NCBI GenBank assembly: GCA_964508135.1
Contig: CAZDSU010000003.1
Coordinates: 107,994-171,993, forward strand
DNA from: UBA6168 sp964508135
GTDB taxonomy: Bacteria; Bacteroidota; Bacteroidia; Chitinophagales; Saprospiraceae
Direction of reading: 5' to 3'
Length of the DNA: 64,000 bases
Under the pieces are notes generated by a model. The model did no database searches. It was not told where the DNA came from and saw nothing but the letters and a program-made list of their open reading frames with translations. Of the stretch, positions 18,528 to 28,330 are shown one piece after another. The translations under genes and the position numbers were made by a program. Position 1 is the first letter of the stretch. Every line of letters starts with the position of its first letter.

Positions 18528-19952
18528 TCACATTTTTATCAAAAGTTGTTTTTCAAAACCCTTCATTTCAACAAGATACGCTGCATTGGGGCAAGTTTCC
18601 AAGCGCAGTTCAATGCGCTTTTCACCTTGCGGAATGGTCGTCTCAATGCAAGTTCTACCTGATAAATCCATTACCCGAAGCCTGATTTCCTCGGACAATG
18701 GAACGGAGAAATTGATATTGACCCGGCCATCGCTTGTTGGGTTTGGCGAAATGGAAACCGCTGGCAAAACCTTCGCATCTTCGACCGAAGAAACAACTGG
18801 CTTGAACTCAAATGCCCCCACGTCCGACGAAAGCCCAATCTGAATTCGGTCAACATAAGCCATCGGATGCTCGTACTGAAAAACGGGCGTCAGACTAATG
18901 CCATTGAAATCGCCTAAGCTGCTGCCCGCATCAACGCCCGGCGAACTTGCCGTTGGCCGAAAATCGAAGTTGGTTGGGTCTTCGAGCATTGCAGAGGCGA
19001 TGTCCGTAAGCCGCAAGTTGGTTACGGTGTCGAGGCTGGCCGTAGTGCCTTGGAGCAGTTGGCCGGGGCCGAGAACCAGGTTGTTGCCCAGTTTGACGAA
19101 CGCCGTTTGGTTGGAAAACTGCACGAAGCGACCGTCGAAGCGGTTGTTCACCAACGTGTTGTGCGCCAAAACGATTTGCTGCTCAGGATTGGTCGCTCCT
19201 TCAAGTCCGAACGAAACGATACCACCATTTTGCGAGTTGGCAGATTGCTCGATAATGTTGCCGATGAGCACTGCCTCACCGCCGTTTGGCAGGTCAACCT
19301 CGTAGCTGCCATCGCCGTTTTCTCCAGTCAATCTATTGAAATACAGGTAGTTGTGCTTTGCCCGGCTTTTTACCAAATGACCGATGTGCGCATCGTGCGA
19401 GTAGCAAAATTGGAGTGTCAGGCTGTTCACATGGCCGACGTAGATGTTGTGCGAGTAGCCGTCACCGTAGCCGTTTTCCGCAAATTCGCAAAACTCGAAC
19501 AGGTAGTCGCTCACCCCGTCGTTGGAGGTCAGGATGCCCATTTCGTTGTTGTGAAAGTAGCAGTTACGAAGCGTGAGGTTTTTCCCCTCCTGCCTAATCC
19601 CGGCACCGTTGAAGTCAGGCACTTGGCAACCTGAGAACTCAATGCCCTCCACCGTGCAGTCATTTCCTTTGATGACCCAAATGGCCTTGCCTTCAGCGTT
19701 GTTGCCACCAGCATCAAGGTGAGCGTAGCCTGCGCCCACGCTGCGGAGCAGCAGGTTGTTGGCAAACCACTTGGCCACATCGCCCGTGTAAAGCCCGGCA
19801 TCAATTTCAACGGTGTCGCCATCGGCAACGAGGCCAGCCACTGCCGACGGAGCGGCATACTGGCGAGTTGGGCCGACCTGCCAAACAGAAGCATGGAGGT
19901 CGGCGGACTCGTTCACCAATAAAAACATTAATATGGCTATTTGCAACTTCAT
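18528..19952 (-). CDS. Secreted right-handed beta-helix protein with T9SS type A domain
   Basis: A 474-aa exported protein. Residues about 25-375 are a right-handed parallel beta-helix of the NosD/PL-like type (repeated NNLLLRSVG, GNDCTVEGIEFSG, NLTLRNCYFHNN, ILTSNDG rungs). The end (PAVSISPNPTSDGRVNINF ... LLIKM) is a T9SS type A sorting domain, so it should reach the cell surface. Such folds act as polysaccharide lyases, epimerases or glycan binders; catalytic residues cannot be assigned by eye. The gene starts 23 bp after the SusC stop and ends 54 bp before SusD, so it is embedded in the SusC-SusD operon. Confidence 0.8.
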   Translation of the reverse strand: MKLQIAILMFLLVNESADLHASVWQVGPTRQYAAPSAVAGLVADGDTVEIDAGLYTGDVAKWFANNLLLRSVGAGYAHLDAGGNNAEGKAIWVIKGNDCTVEGIEFSGCQVPDFNGAGIRQEGKNLTLRNCYFHNNEMGILTSNDGVSDYLFEFCEFAENGYGDGYSHNIYVGHVNSLTLQFCYSHDAHIGHLVKSRAKHNYLYFNRLTGENGDGSYEVDLPNGGEAVLIGNIIEQSANSQNGGIVSFGLEGATNPEQQIVLAHNTLVNNRFDGRFVQFSNQTAFVKLGNNLVLGPGQLLQGTTASLDTVTNLRLTDIASAMLEDPTNFDFRPTASSPGVDAGSSLGDFNGISLTPVFQYEHPMAYVDRIQIGLSSDVGAFEFKPVVSSVEDAKVLPAVSISPNPTSDGRVNINFSVPLSEEIRLRVMDLSGRTCIETTIPQGEKRIELRLETCPNAAYLVEMKGFEKQLLIKM

Positions 19953-19975
19953 AAAGACAAGCCTGTATTGCTGTT

Positions 19976-22903
19976 TTAAAACTCCACGTTCACGCCCGCC
20001 GTCACGGTTCTTGCCTGCGGATAAGTACCGTAATCAATGCCAAGCTCCGTGGCGCTGCGCCCAAATGCGTTCACCTCTGGGTCAAAGCCGCTGTAATTGG
20101 TGAAAGTAAGCAGGTTTTGGCCGGTGACATAGACCGATAATTTCTGCACTTTCAGGCGCTCCAATCGCTTCGGGTTGATGTTGTAGGCCAAGGTGATGGC
20201 CTTCAACCGCAAGTAAGAACCATCTTCCACAAACCGGGTCGAGTTCAGCACGTTGTTCACATTGCCGCCACCGATTGCCCGTGGGATGTCGGTGTCCCGG
20301 TTGTCGGGAGTCCAGCGGCGCAGCACGACGGTGCTTTGGTTCTTGCTATCGAACATGCCCTCCAAATCAATGCGGGTGGCGTTGAAAATATCGTTGCCTT
20401 GGCTGCCCTGAAAGAAGATATTCAGGTCAAAGCTTTTCCAAGAAAGGTTGTTCGTCAGACCGTAGGTGAAGTCTGGGTTTGCATCGCCGATAACCTTACG
20501 GTCGCCCGGGTCGAAGATGCCGTTCTCGTTCACGTCCCGATAAATCAGGTCGCCTGTTTCGGGGTCCACACCGTCGGCCACATAGCCGAAGAAGACGCCG
20601 AGCGGCAGGTCTTCCCGCACCATGGCCACATTTGCATTGTTGCTGTAGGTGCTGCCGAAATAGTAAACATCTGTGTAGTTCAGTTCCAACACCTTGTTTT
20701 TGTTGAAAGAAATATTGAAATCGGTGCTCCAGTTCAGCGCCCTGCCCTCGGTGTTGACCGTGGAAAGGTTGAACTCAAGCCCCCGGTTTTCAATTTTGCC
20801 AGCGTTGGTCTGGATGGAGGTGATGGGCAAGGAATTGGAAAGCTGGACATTCAGCAGCACGTCATCCGTTTTCTTGTAGTAGGCATCGGCGGTGAAATTG
20901 ACCCGGCCCCGGTAGAGCGAGAGGTCAAGGCCGATGTTAGATTGAGTGGTGGTTTCCCATTGGAGGTCGGGGTTGCCGTAGGTCACCTGTACAGAGGATG
21001 GGCCTGAAAGCGGGTTGGTGGCAGCCCGGCGGTAGTACGACACGAGGCCGTAGCGGGCATAGTTCGGGATGCCCTCCTGGTTGCCGTTTTTGCCCCAGCC
21101 TACGCGCAGTTTCATATCGTAGATGGCATCCAGGCCAGCCATGAACGGCTCTGCCGAAATACGCCAGCCCAACGAGAACGAAGGGAGCGTGCCCCATTTG
21201 TTCGCCAGTTTTGAAGAACCATCCCGGCGCACCGAGGCCGTCAGGAGGTATTTGCCCAAATAGTCATACGTGAAGCGGCCAAAGAACGAAGCCAACGCCC
21301 ACTCCTGCACGTCGGTGGAGCCAGTGATGGTGTTGGCGGCGTTGAGGGTAGTAACCATGGGATCGGCGGGGAAGTCAAAACCGCTCAGGTACGAATTGCC
21401 CCAGCGGGATTTTTGTACACTGCTTCCTACCAACAAGCTGAACTTGCTGTCACCAATGGTATTTGTATAGTTGGCCGTGTTTTCCCAAAGCCAGGCATTC
21501 GTGTTCGATTTGTCGGCTTGCCCGAGACCTCGCTGGATGCGCCCGTAATTCGTGCGGAACGGATCGAGGTAGTAGTCCCACTGGTGCGAGTTCAAGTCCA
21601 CACCGTAGTTGGTTTTTAAGGTAAAACCCTTGAAAATGGTGGCCTCGGCGTTCACGTTGCCGAAAATGCGGGTATCGGTTGACTGCTGGTCTGCGCCGAA
21701 CATGTAGGCTATGGGGTTCTCCCACGACGCTTGGAAGGGGTTCGGGTCGTACTGTCCACTGCCATCATTTTTGTAGATGCTGAGGAACGGCGGGGTGTTC
21801 AACGCACTCATGATGACGCCGCCCCTGCCACTGCTGGCATTGTCGGGGGTGTCCTCGGTGACGGAGCGCAGCAGGTTTATACTTGTGCCGACATTCAACC
21901 AGCGGTTCACTTGGTTGTCCAAGTTGAGGCGCATGGAGTAGCGGTTGAACTTGGCTGGCGCCACGATGCCTTCCTGGTTGAGATAGTTGCCAGAGAACAT
22001 GTAGCGGGTCTTCTCCGTGCCACCGGCGAAAGCCAGTTGGTAGCTCTGAATCTTCCCGATGCCGAATACTTCGTCGCTCCAATCGGTGTAGGCCGTTTTG
22101 GAGGGGTCATAAGCACCTGGCAGTATCTCGTTGATGAGGTCACGGTACTGCTTGGTATTGAGTGTTTCGACCGTTTTGCGCAGGTTGGAGGCTCCGCCGT
22201 AGGCGTTGAAGGTGACCGTGGATTTACCTTCTTTGCCCCTTTTGGTGGTGATGATGACCACCCCGTTGGCTGCCCGTGCACCATAAATGGCTGCCGAGGA
22301 GGCGTCCTTGAGTATCGTCATCGAGGCAATGTCGTTGGGGTTCAGGCCCCGGATGTCGGTGGTGGGCACGCCGTCCACGACGTAGAGCGGTTCGTTTCCC
22401 GCCAATACTGAGGTGGCGCCCCGCACCCGCACGGAAATATCTCCACCTGGTTTGCCGGAAGGCTGCACGACCTGCACGCCCGCAGCTTTGCCCTGCAAGG
22501 CTTCAGCGGCGGAGGCCATCGGCCGGTTTTTGATGGATGCTTCGTCAATGACCACCACGGCGGTGGTCAGGTCTGCCTTTTTCTGCGTTCCGTAGCCGAT
22601 GACGACCACATCGCTCAGGAGGTAGCTGGTGGGTTGCATCACCACGTCAATCCTTGTTTTACCTTCAATGGGTATTTCTTGTGTTGCGTACCCGGTGAAG
22701 GAAAACACGAGGATGCCCTGCTTGGCATCGAGGCTGTAAGTGCCGTCAATCTCTGTGATAGTGCCATCCAATGTGCCTTTGAGGGCAATGGTAGCGCCAA
22801 TCAACGGTTCACCTCCAGCATCGGTCACCGTGCCAGTGACCTGGGCATTGGCTGTCATGGCGGCGCAAAAAAAGCAAATTGCGAGGGTAAAAAGTCGGGC
22901 CAT
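19976..22903 (-). CDS. SusC/RagA-family TonB-dependent outer-membrane transporter (first PUL arm)
   Basis: The start at 22903 opens the signal peptide MARLFTLAICFFCAAMTANA; a longer frame upstream has none. The 975-aa product has the usual SusC order: carboxypeptidase-like CNA_B domain (QVTGTVTDAGGEPLIGATI), TonB box region and plug (DVVVIGYGTQKKADLTTAVV; GKAAGVQVVQPSGKPG; LYVVDGVPT; TILKDASSAAIYGARAANGV), then a long beta-barrel ending in VEF. It imports oligosaccharides under TonB energy with the SusD lipoprotein of the same operon. Confidence 0.95.
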   Translation of the reverse strand: MARLFTLAICFFCAAMTANAQVTGTVTDAGGEPLIGATIALKGTLDGTITEIDGTYSLDAKQGILVFSFTGYATQEIPIEGKTRIDVVMQPTSYLLSDVVVIGYGTQKKADLTTAVVVIDEASIKNRPMASAAEALQGKAAGVQVVQPSGKPGGDISVRVRGATSVLAGNEPLYVVDGVPTTDIRGLNPNDIASMTILKDASSAAIYGARAANGVVIITTKRGKEGKSTVTFNAYGGASNLRKTVETLNTKQYRDLINEILPGAYDPSKTAYTDWSDEVFGIGKIQSYQLAFAGGTEKTRYMFSGNYLNQEGIVAPAKFNRYSMRLNLDNQVNRWLNVGTSINLLRSVTEDTPDNASSGRGGVIMSALNTPPFLSIYKNDGSGQYDPNPFQASWENPIAYMFGADQQSTDTRIFGNVNAEATIFKGFTLKTNYGVDLNSHQWDYYLDPFRTNYGRIQRGLGQADKSNTNAWLWENTANYTNTIGDSKFSLLVGSSVQKSRWGNSYLSGFDFPADPMVTTLNAANTITGSTDVQEWALASFFGRFTYDYLGKYLLTASVRRDGSSKLANKWGTLPSFSLGWRISAEPFMAGLDAIYDMKLRVGWGKNGNQEGIPNYARYGLVSYYRRAATNPLSGPSSVQVTYGNPDLQWETTTQSNIGLDLSLYRGRVNFTADAYYKKTDDVLLNVQLSNSLPITSIQTNAGKIENRGLEFNLSTVNTEGRALNWSTDFNISFNKNKVLELNYTDVYYFGSTYSNNANVAMVREDLPLGVFFGYVADGVDPETGDLIYRDVNENGIFDPGDRKVIGDANPDFTYGLTNNLSWKSFDLNIFFQGSQGNDIFNATRIDLEGMFDSKNQSTVVLRRWTPDNRDTDIPRAIGGGNVNNVLNSTRFVEDGSYLRLKAITLAYNINPKRLERLKVQKLSVYVTGQNLLTFTNYSGFDPEVNAFGRSATELGIDYGTYPQARTVTAGVNVEF

Positions 22904-22965
22904 ATATGCTTTGATTTGGATAAAAAATAGTTGAGTGTACTCAAAAAATCGCAAAAGAAAAGCAT

Positions 22966-22989
22966 GGAAGGTGGCGAACGCCACCTTCC
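22966..22989. terminator. Hairpin between the PKD lipoprotein gene and susC
   Basis: Arms 22966-22976 and 22979-22989 (GGAAGGTGGCG) with a 2-nt loop. Read on the minus strand it is followed by the T-rich ATGCTTTTCTTTTGCG. It may terminate or attenuate transcription from the upstream PKD gene into susC. Confidence 0.6.
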
Positions 22990-23077
22990 TGCTTACTCAT
23001 TTTCTGTCTTGCTTAAATTGTAACTTTTTGTTGGCAGCACAAGTGGGAAAGAAGTCTGGCTGCCCCAATGTGAGTCA

Positions 23078-24850
23078 TTATCGAACCAAAACCACTGACC
23101 ATGCTTTCGAACCGTCATGGACATCAGAAATGTCCACAGAAATGGTCATTGTTTCCGTTGTTCCATCATTCAGATAGCCCATAACTTCGTACTGATTCGT
23201 TGCATTTCCACCGTTTGGTGAAATAGCGTTGTCTGTGTTTTCTCCACCGTAGTAGCCTTTGTAGAAACCAATGAAAGCAGCGCCAGAGGCACCGTTAGTC
23301 AAGGTTATAATTGGGCGACCAGAAGGCGAAGCAGATGCCGGTGTGAACGCAAAAGTGTGTACACCTGACCCAAATGCAGCGCCTGGGCTGGCAGCTACCT
23401 GAGCATCCGTCCAGCAACCATTCGGGGTGCCGAAGTAGCCATCGTTGCGGGCATCGCCGTTGGTTTTGTACTGATAGCCACCACCTGCGCTGAAAATAAA
23501 CTCATCATTCAGTATGCAAGACCAGTTGTTGCCTGGTTCTGGATCTGTACCAGCGAGGTATTCAATCGGTGTTTGCCACCAAGATGCATTGCCAAGTCCT
23601 GGCCCCACGAAAATGGAGTTTGCTGCATTGCGGATTTTCCACGCACCGCCAATAAGATCAGCTTGTGCCAAGGGTGCTGCAACCGTCAAATCTTGCTGGG
23701 CAGTGGCATTGCCATTAGCGTTGGTGGCTGTCAAAACCACCGTGTATAGACCAGAGCTGGCGTAAGTGTGGACAGGATTTGCTTCCGTGGCAGTTGAACC
23801 GTCACCAAAATCCCAGCTGTAGCTGTCGGCGCCTGTTGATGTATTGGTAAAAGTAACCGTCAATACGTCAGAAGTAAATGTAAAACCAGCAACTGGCTTT
23901 GGACCAGGAATTGGCGGTTCTTCTGCTGGGTTATCGTAGTGAACGAGTACCATTTTCCAATAAGCATTGTCCGCAGTTTGACCTGTTTGCTTGTATTTTG
24001 ATTCAAGTATCAAAGTATCCACTGGGCCGCTGTCGTCAAGTTTTAAGATATCATAAGTGATTGAAGTCTGTGGCGCAAAAACCTCAGCATCTGTGCCGAT
24101 TTTTTGCAAGCCAATAAATGCGCCCAAGCCCTGTACAGTTAGGGTGGTGGCAGCCAATGTATAGCTATGGGTGCCATCGCCAAATGCAGCGTAATCGCTT
24201 CCGTCGTGGCCAATTAAGTTAGCGGCATTGGTAGGTTTGCAACTGTTTGGATCTAAAAATACACCCCCTTCGGCCCAAAAATCACCGTTGGAATCGTAGG
24301 TGTAGCTGCCATCACGGCCAAATATGAACTCATCGTTCATGGTGCATGGGCGATTTGCGATGTCATCATTGCCCCTTCCCATTGCCCACCAAACTACTGG
24401 AGCCACTGCGGCTTTGGGGAAAGGACCTACTTCCAATGGCCAAGTGTTGTCGTTCACTACCCGGAGCAGCTTCCAGCCCTTGGTATCGCTTCCAGCCAGT
24501 GCCGTCAACTGCGCATCTGGGTCAACAAGTGTGATTTTCTGCGTTTGGATGTCTGGGTTCTTCCCATCTTTCCCGCTGGCCGTGAGAGCTACGGTGTACT
24601 CCCCTGCGCCTGCATAAGTATGCGAAGGGTTTGCCTCCGTCGAAAGTGTAGAGCCGTCACCAAAGTTCCAGGATAGCTCATCAGCATCTGTGGCAGTGCT
24701 GGTGAAGTGTACCGTCCTGAAGTCGGTAGCGTCAATGGTGTAAGTGAAACCTGAAACAGGTGTCGGGTCTTTGTCCTTTTTACAGGAAACAATTAAACCC
24801 AGCATTGCTGCAAGCAACAAAATGGCTGAGTTTCTGAAAAGATTTTTCAT
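23078..24850 (-). CDS. Surface lipoprotein with duplicated PKD plus beta-sandwich modules (SusE/F-like glycan-binding candidate)
   Basis: A 590-aa lipoprotein (LIVSC, Cys23). Two similar modules follow each other. Each is a PKD domain (about 30-115 and 325-405; LSWNFGDGS and YSWDFGDGS with SHTYAGAGEY/VHTYASSGLY) followed by a ~190-residue beta-rich domain containing CTMNDEFIFGRDGSY or CILNDEFIFSAGGGY. The layout matches PKD-type surface glycan-binding proteins of beta-glucan PULs in marine Bacteroidota. It lies directly upstream of susC on the same strand and may be the first gene of the operon. Confidence 0.8.
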   Translation of the reverse strand: MKNLFRNSAILLLAAMLGLIVSCKKDKDPTPVSGFTYTIDATDFRTVHFTSTATDADELSWNFGDGSTLSTEANPSHTYAGAGEYTVALTASGKDGKNPDIQTQKITLVDPDAQLTALAGSDTKGWKLLRVVNDNTWPLEVGPFPKAAVAPVVWWAMGRGNDDIANRPCTMNDEFIFGRDGSYTYDSNGDFWAEGGVFLDPNSCKPTNAANLIGHDGSDYAAFGDGTHSYTLAATTLTVQGLGAFIGLQKIGTDAEVFAPQTSITYDILKLDDSGPVDTLILESKYKQTGQTADNAYWKMVLVHYDNPAEEPPIPGPKPVAGFTFTSDVLTVTFTNTSTGADSYSWDFGDGSTATEANPVHTYASSGLYTVVLTATNANGNATAQQDLTVAAPLAQADLIGGAWKIRNAANSIFVGPGLGNASWWQTPIEYLAGTDPEPGNNWSCILNDEFIFSAGGGYQYKTNGDARNDGYFGTPNGCWTDAQVAASPGAAFGSGVHTFAFTPASASPSGRPIITLTNGASGAAFIGFYKGYYGGENTDNAISPNGGNATNQYEVMGYLNDGTTETMTISVDISDVHDGSKAWSVVLVR

Positions 24851-24978
24851 AAAATCAAGTTTTTACAGTTGTGAAAGAATTAAATGATTAGACATGCCTC
24901 CCAATCCCTTTTTTTTGAAATTGGCTTGATGGAGGTCATTTCTTGTTGTTCATTGGGGCAGCTATACCTGACACTGCG

Positions 24979-24986
24979 CAAAGCTA
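24979..24986 (-). promoter_or_regulatory. Likely -7 box upstream of the PKD lipoprotein gene
   Basis: On the minus strand the sequence reads TAGCTTTG, matching TAnnTTTG, about 130 nt before the start at 24850. No convincing -33 TTTG is seen at standard spacing. The 24851-25257 gap shows nothing else I recognise. Confidence 0.4.
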
Positions 24987-25257
24987 GGTGTAATGAAGTT
25001 AAAGGGTTACTGTTTTGGGATATTCTTGATGAAATTCATTTTTAGTCAATATTTTCAAACCCAATCCATTGTTATCCCAAATTTTATTTCAAAAATCTAG
25101 CTGAACTATATTTACGCAAATGAAGCATACTGTGTGTGAAAATAGCAAAAATTCCCCCTGACAAAAGCTCGCCAAAACAAAAATCACCTTGGCTGGGAAG
25201 TAATTCAAAATTCAGACAAATTGGAAATGCCGAAGCTAGACAAGACATGCTCAATCC

Positions 25258-28200
25258 TCAAACCAGCTTGATATAATCGTTGAGCGAGGCCTCCTTGTCC
25301 AGCCCCATTTTTCGCTTTAGGCGGTACTTGCTTTGCTCCACGCCGTTCACGGTAATGTTCAGGATGGACGCAATCTCGGCATTGGACATGCCCATGCGGA
25401 TGAAGCAACAGAGTCGGATGTCGTTGTTGGAAAGTCCCGAATGCCGCTGTTCGAGTAGGTGTACGAACGCTTGGTGGGTCTGGTTAAACGTGATTTGAAA
25501 CTGCTCCCAATAGTCTTCCTGGTTCAGCTCGCCATCAATGGCCCGAACCACTTTTCGAAGTTCCGAAGGATGCGTTTCTGCCTTCTGAATTTGCGCTTTC
25601 AGGTCGGCAAGGAACAGGTTCTTGTGTGCGCTTTGCAACAACGAGGCACTGAGCCGTGCCTGATTTGCCTCCACTTCTTTCTCCAGGTTTTCGTTTTTCA
25701 AACGGAGGATTTCTTGTTCCGCCTTGAACGATTTCTCTTGAAAAACCGCCTTCTGGTGCTCCAAAATATAGGTGACAATCAGGTAAGCCACACCCAAAGC
25801 AAGGGTAATCCAGAGCAGCATGAACCACCATTTTTGCCAAAATGGCGAGGCTACCACCACCGTTAGGCTGCTGGCCTCGCCCCAAATGTTGTCGTTGTTT
25901 GAAGCCTTGACGCTGAGTGTATATACGCCGGCTTTCAAACTGGAATAAACAGCCCGGTGCTGGTCTGCGCCGACGTAGTTCCACTGCTCATCGAAGCCCT
26001 CCAGCCGGTAGGCAAATTTGTTCTTTGCGGAGTTCGTGTAATCAGTGCCGGTGAACTCAAAAATGATTCCCCGGTCGGCGTAGGAAAGTTGAACGGTGGT
26101 GCCGGGGCTGTTGAGGTTGCCGTTCAGCACCTGTCGTCCGTTCCATTCACCGATTGGCATCGCATGGCCGGAGAGCCGGAGTCCCGTGAACACTGCCTTT
26201 GGGGGGTGTGGGTTTGGCTTGATGTTGCTGGGCGAAAGGATGGAAAAACCATTGGTGCCCCCGAAAAAAAGACGCCCATCATTCAGGCGGAGCGAGGCCC
26301 TTGGGTTGTATTGGTTGTTGCGCAGGTTGTCGTCAGTTCCAAAGTCAATGGCAGTTTTTGTCTGTGGGTTCCAGCGCACGATACCCTTTTGGGTGCCAAT
26401 CCAAAGGAAGCCCTGCTCGTCCTCCACAATGCTGTTTATCATGTTGGAGGGCAGTCCGTTTTTGGTGTCGAAATGCAGGATTTCCTCCGTGTCTGGCAGG
26501 AGGCAGTTCAAGCCCTTGAACTCCGTTCCAATCCAAATTTTGCCTTGTCGGTCCTGAAAAAGACACTGGAGGTTGTTGCCGCTTAGGTGCTTGGAAGCGT
26601 CTGGCCCATCGGCTGAAATCTGCTTGATGCTACCAGTTGAAACACTGACCCGGTTCAAGCCCTTGTCCTCCGTGGCTGCCCAGAGGTATTCGCCGTTTTG
26701 GTCGAGCAGGACATCCACCACTTGCACGCTGGAGAGGCTGTTGGGATTTCCGGGCACGGGCTGAAAGTGCTTGAATATCGCCGTTCCCGGCGCAAGGTAG
26801 TCCAGGCCGCCGCCGAGCGTGCCGATCCAAAGGCCACCTGACTTGTCCAATGCTATGTCCCAGACGTTGTTGTGGGAGAGCGAACTGGGGTCTCCTGGCC
26901 TGTGGCGGAAGCTTCGGGTGCTGCCGTTTCGGGTGTCCATGTAGCTCAGGCCATCGGCAAAACTACCTACCCAAATCCCGCCATTCGCCCCTGGTTCAAG
27001 GCAAGTGACTACTTTCTTGCTGATACTGCTAACTGCTTGTAAATCAATGGGTTTGTCCTTCGTTTCGGCATAAAAAAGACCACCGCCGTCTGTACCTACC
27101 CAAATCCTTCCAGCTTCGTCCTCTTTCAGTGTCAGTACCGAGCGCAGTCCCTTTCGGCGGTATTCGTTTTGATTTTCATGGATGAAAAACGGTGGGGAAT
27201 ACGCCTTGCGGATGTTGACGCCGCCGTTGAAGGTGCCCACCCAGAGATTGCCAATCCGGTCGAACATCAGGTGGTAAATGGCATTGGTGTTGAGCGCTTG
27301 TGGGAAGGTGGCCGTCGAGGCGATATGCCGAAAACGGTCGGTTGCAGGGTCAAAAACGTTCAGCCCGCTGCCGTCGGTGCCAATCCACAGGTTGCCCAGC
27401 GAGTCGAGCGTCAGGTCGGTGATGATGTTGTGGGAGAGGCCGCTTGGGTCGGTCTTTTTGCTGAAAAAATGCGTGAACTGCTTGCCGACAATGTCGTACT
27501 TGTAAAGCCCGCTGCCGGCTGTGCCAATCCACAAGTTGCCCTGTTTGTCCAGGCACAGCGATTTTTCAAAGCTTTGGAGGTTCAGGGAGTCTTCGCTGTT
27601 GACAACGTAAGTGGTTTTGGTTTGGCTGTCGTAGGCGTTGAGGCCACGCCCGTCAGTGGCAATCCAAACGGTTCCATTTCCGTCTTCCAGAAAATCAAAG
27701 ACAAAATCGTTGCTCAATGCCTTGGTTTTTGGTTGGCAGTTTGTGCAGAAGTGCTGGATTTGTTGGTGTTTTTCATTAAAAACAAAAGCACCGTTGCCCG
27801 TCGTCGCCACCCAAATCCACCCACGGCTGTCCTCGTAAATGCTGCGGATGGTGGCCTTGTTCCAATCAATTTCATCAGTGGAAGCTTCGGCGGGGAACCG
27901 CTCAAAACTGCCCTTGCTTTGGTCCCAAACACTGATGCCGCCTTCTCGGTGGCCAACCCAAATTTTTCCGGTTTTATCCTCCGTCAACGTGAGCACGGTT
28001 GGTGCGTTCAGAGAGTGGCTGTCGCCTTCGATGGGCAAAAAAACCTTGCAGTCGTAGCCGTCGAAACGGTTAAGGCCGTACCGTGTGCCAATCCAAATCA
28101 GGCCTATTTTGTCTTGTAAAATGGCGTAAACCGTATTGTGCGAAAGGCCGTCCTCTGCCGTCAAGTGGTCGAATGCAACAGGCGAATGCCCCCCTTGGCC

Positions 28201-28275
28201 ACTACTCAAAGGTGGGAGGATATTCCACAGGGCAATCAGTAAAAGGATTCTCCTTGAGACAAAATTTATGGGCAT
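25258..28275 (-). CDS. Membrane-spanning two-component-type propeller regulator with LuxR-like HTH output
   Basis: About 1005 aa, starting at ATG 28275 (a TTG lies one codon upstream). After a signal sequence come about 14 Reg_prop beta-propeller blades (DKIGLIWIGTRYGLNRFDG, DSLGNLWIGTDGSGLNVFD and similar), a Y_Y_Y domain (about 690-790), one membrane helix (WWFMLLWITLALGVAYLIV), a coiled coil, and a C-terminal LuxR-type helix-turn-helix (SNAEIASILNITVNGVEQSK). There is no histidine kinase or receiver domain. The likely job is to sense an oligosaccharide in the periplasm and regulate the adjacent SusC operons directly from the membrane. Divergent from the second susC. Confidence 0.88.
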   Translation of the reverse strand: MPINFVSRRILLLIALWNILPPLSSGQGGHSPVAFDHLTAEDGLSHNTVYAILQDKIGLIWIGTRYGLNRFDGYDCKVFLPIEGDSHSLNAPTVLTLTEDKTGKIWVGHREGGISVWDQSKGSFERFPAEASTDEIDWNKATIRSIYEDSRGWIWVATTGNGAFVFNEKHQQIQHFCTNCQPKTKALSNDFVFDFLEDGNGTVWIATDGRGLNAYDSQTKTTYVVNSEDSLNLQSFEKSLCLDKQGNLWIGTAGSGLYKYDIVGKQFTHFFSKKTDPSGLSHNIITDLTLDSLGNLWIGTDGSGLNVFDPATDRFRHIASTATFPQALNTNAIYHLMFDRIGNLWVGTFNGGVNIRKAYSPPFFIHENQNEYRRKGLRSVLTLKEDEAGRIWVGTDGGGLFYAETKDKPIDLQAVSSISKKVVTCLEPGANGGIWVGSFADGLSYMDTRNGSTRSFRHRPGDPSSLSHNNVWDIALDKSGGLWIGTLGGGLDYLAPGTAIFKHFQPVPGNPNSLSSVQVVDVLLDQNGEYLWAATEDKGLNRVSVSTGSIKQISADGPDASKHLSGNNLQCLFQDRQGKIWIGTEFKGLNCLLPDTEEILHFDTKNGLPSNMINSIVEDEQGFLWIGTQKGIVRWNPQTKTAIDFGTDDNLRNNQYNPRASLRLNDGRLFFGGTNGFSILSPSNIKPNPHPPKAVFTGLRLSGHAMPIGEWNGRQVLNGNLNSPGTTVQLSYADRGIIFEFTGTDYTNSAKNKFAYRLEGFDEQWNYVGADQHRAVYSSLKAGVYTLSVKASNNDNIWGEASSLTVVVASPFWQKWWFMLLWITLALGVAYLIVTYILEHQKAVFQEKSFKAEQEILRLKNENLEKEVEANQARLSASLLQSAHKNLFLADLKAQIQKAETHPSELRKVVRAIDGELNQEDYWEQFQITFNQTHQAFVHLLEQRHSGLSNNDIRLCCFIRMGMSNAEIASILNITVNGVEQSKYRLKRKMGLDKEASLNDYIKLV

Positions 28276-28322
28276 CAAAACGCCTTATTTTTCGAGAAAA
28301 CAGCCGTGGTTTACGGGCCTTG

Positions 28323-28330
28323 CAAAGTTA
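28323..28330 (-). promoter_or_regulatory. Likely -7 box for the propeller-HTH regulator
   Basis: Minus-strand TAACTTTG, 48 nt before the ATG at 28275. The 28276-28722 divergent gap (about 450 bp) must also hold the promoter of the plus-strand susC, but I see no clear TAnnTTTG there. Confidence 0.4.

Noticed and set aside
25205..25408. 67-codon minus-strand frame at the end of the regulator
   Set aside because: Alternative frame of the HTH coding region; no evidence of its own expression.
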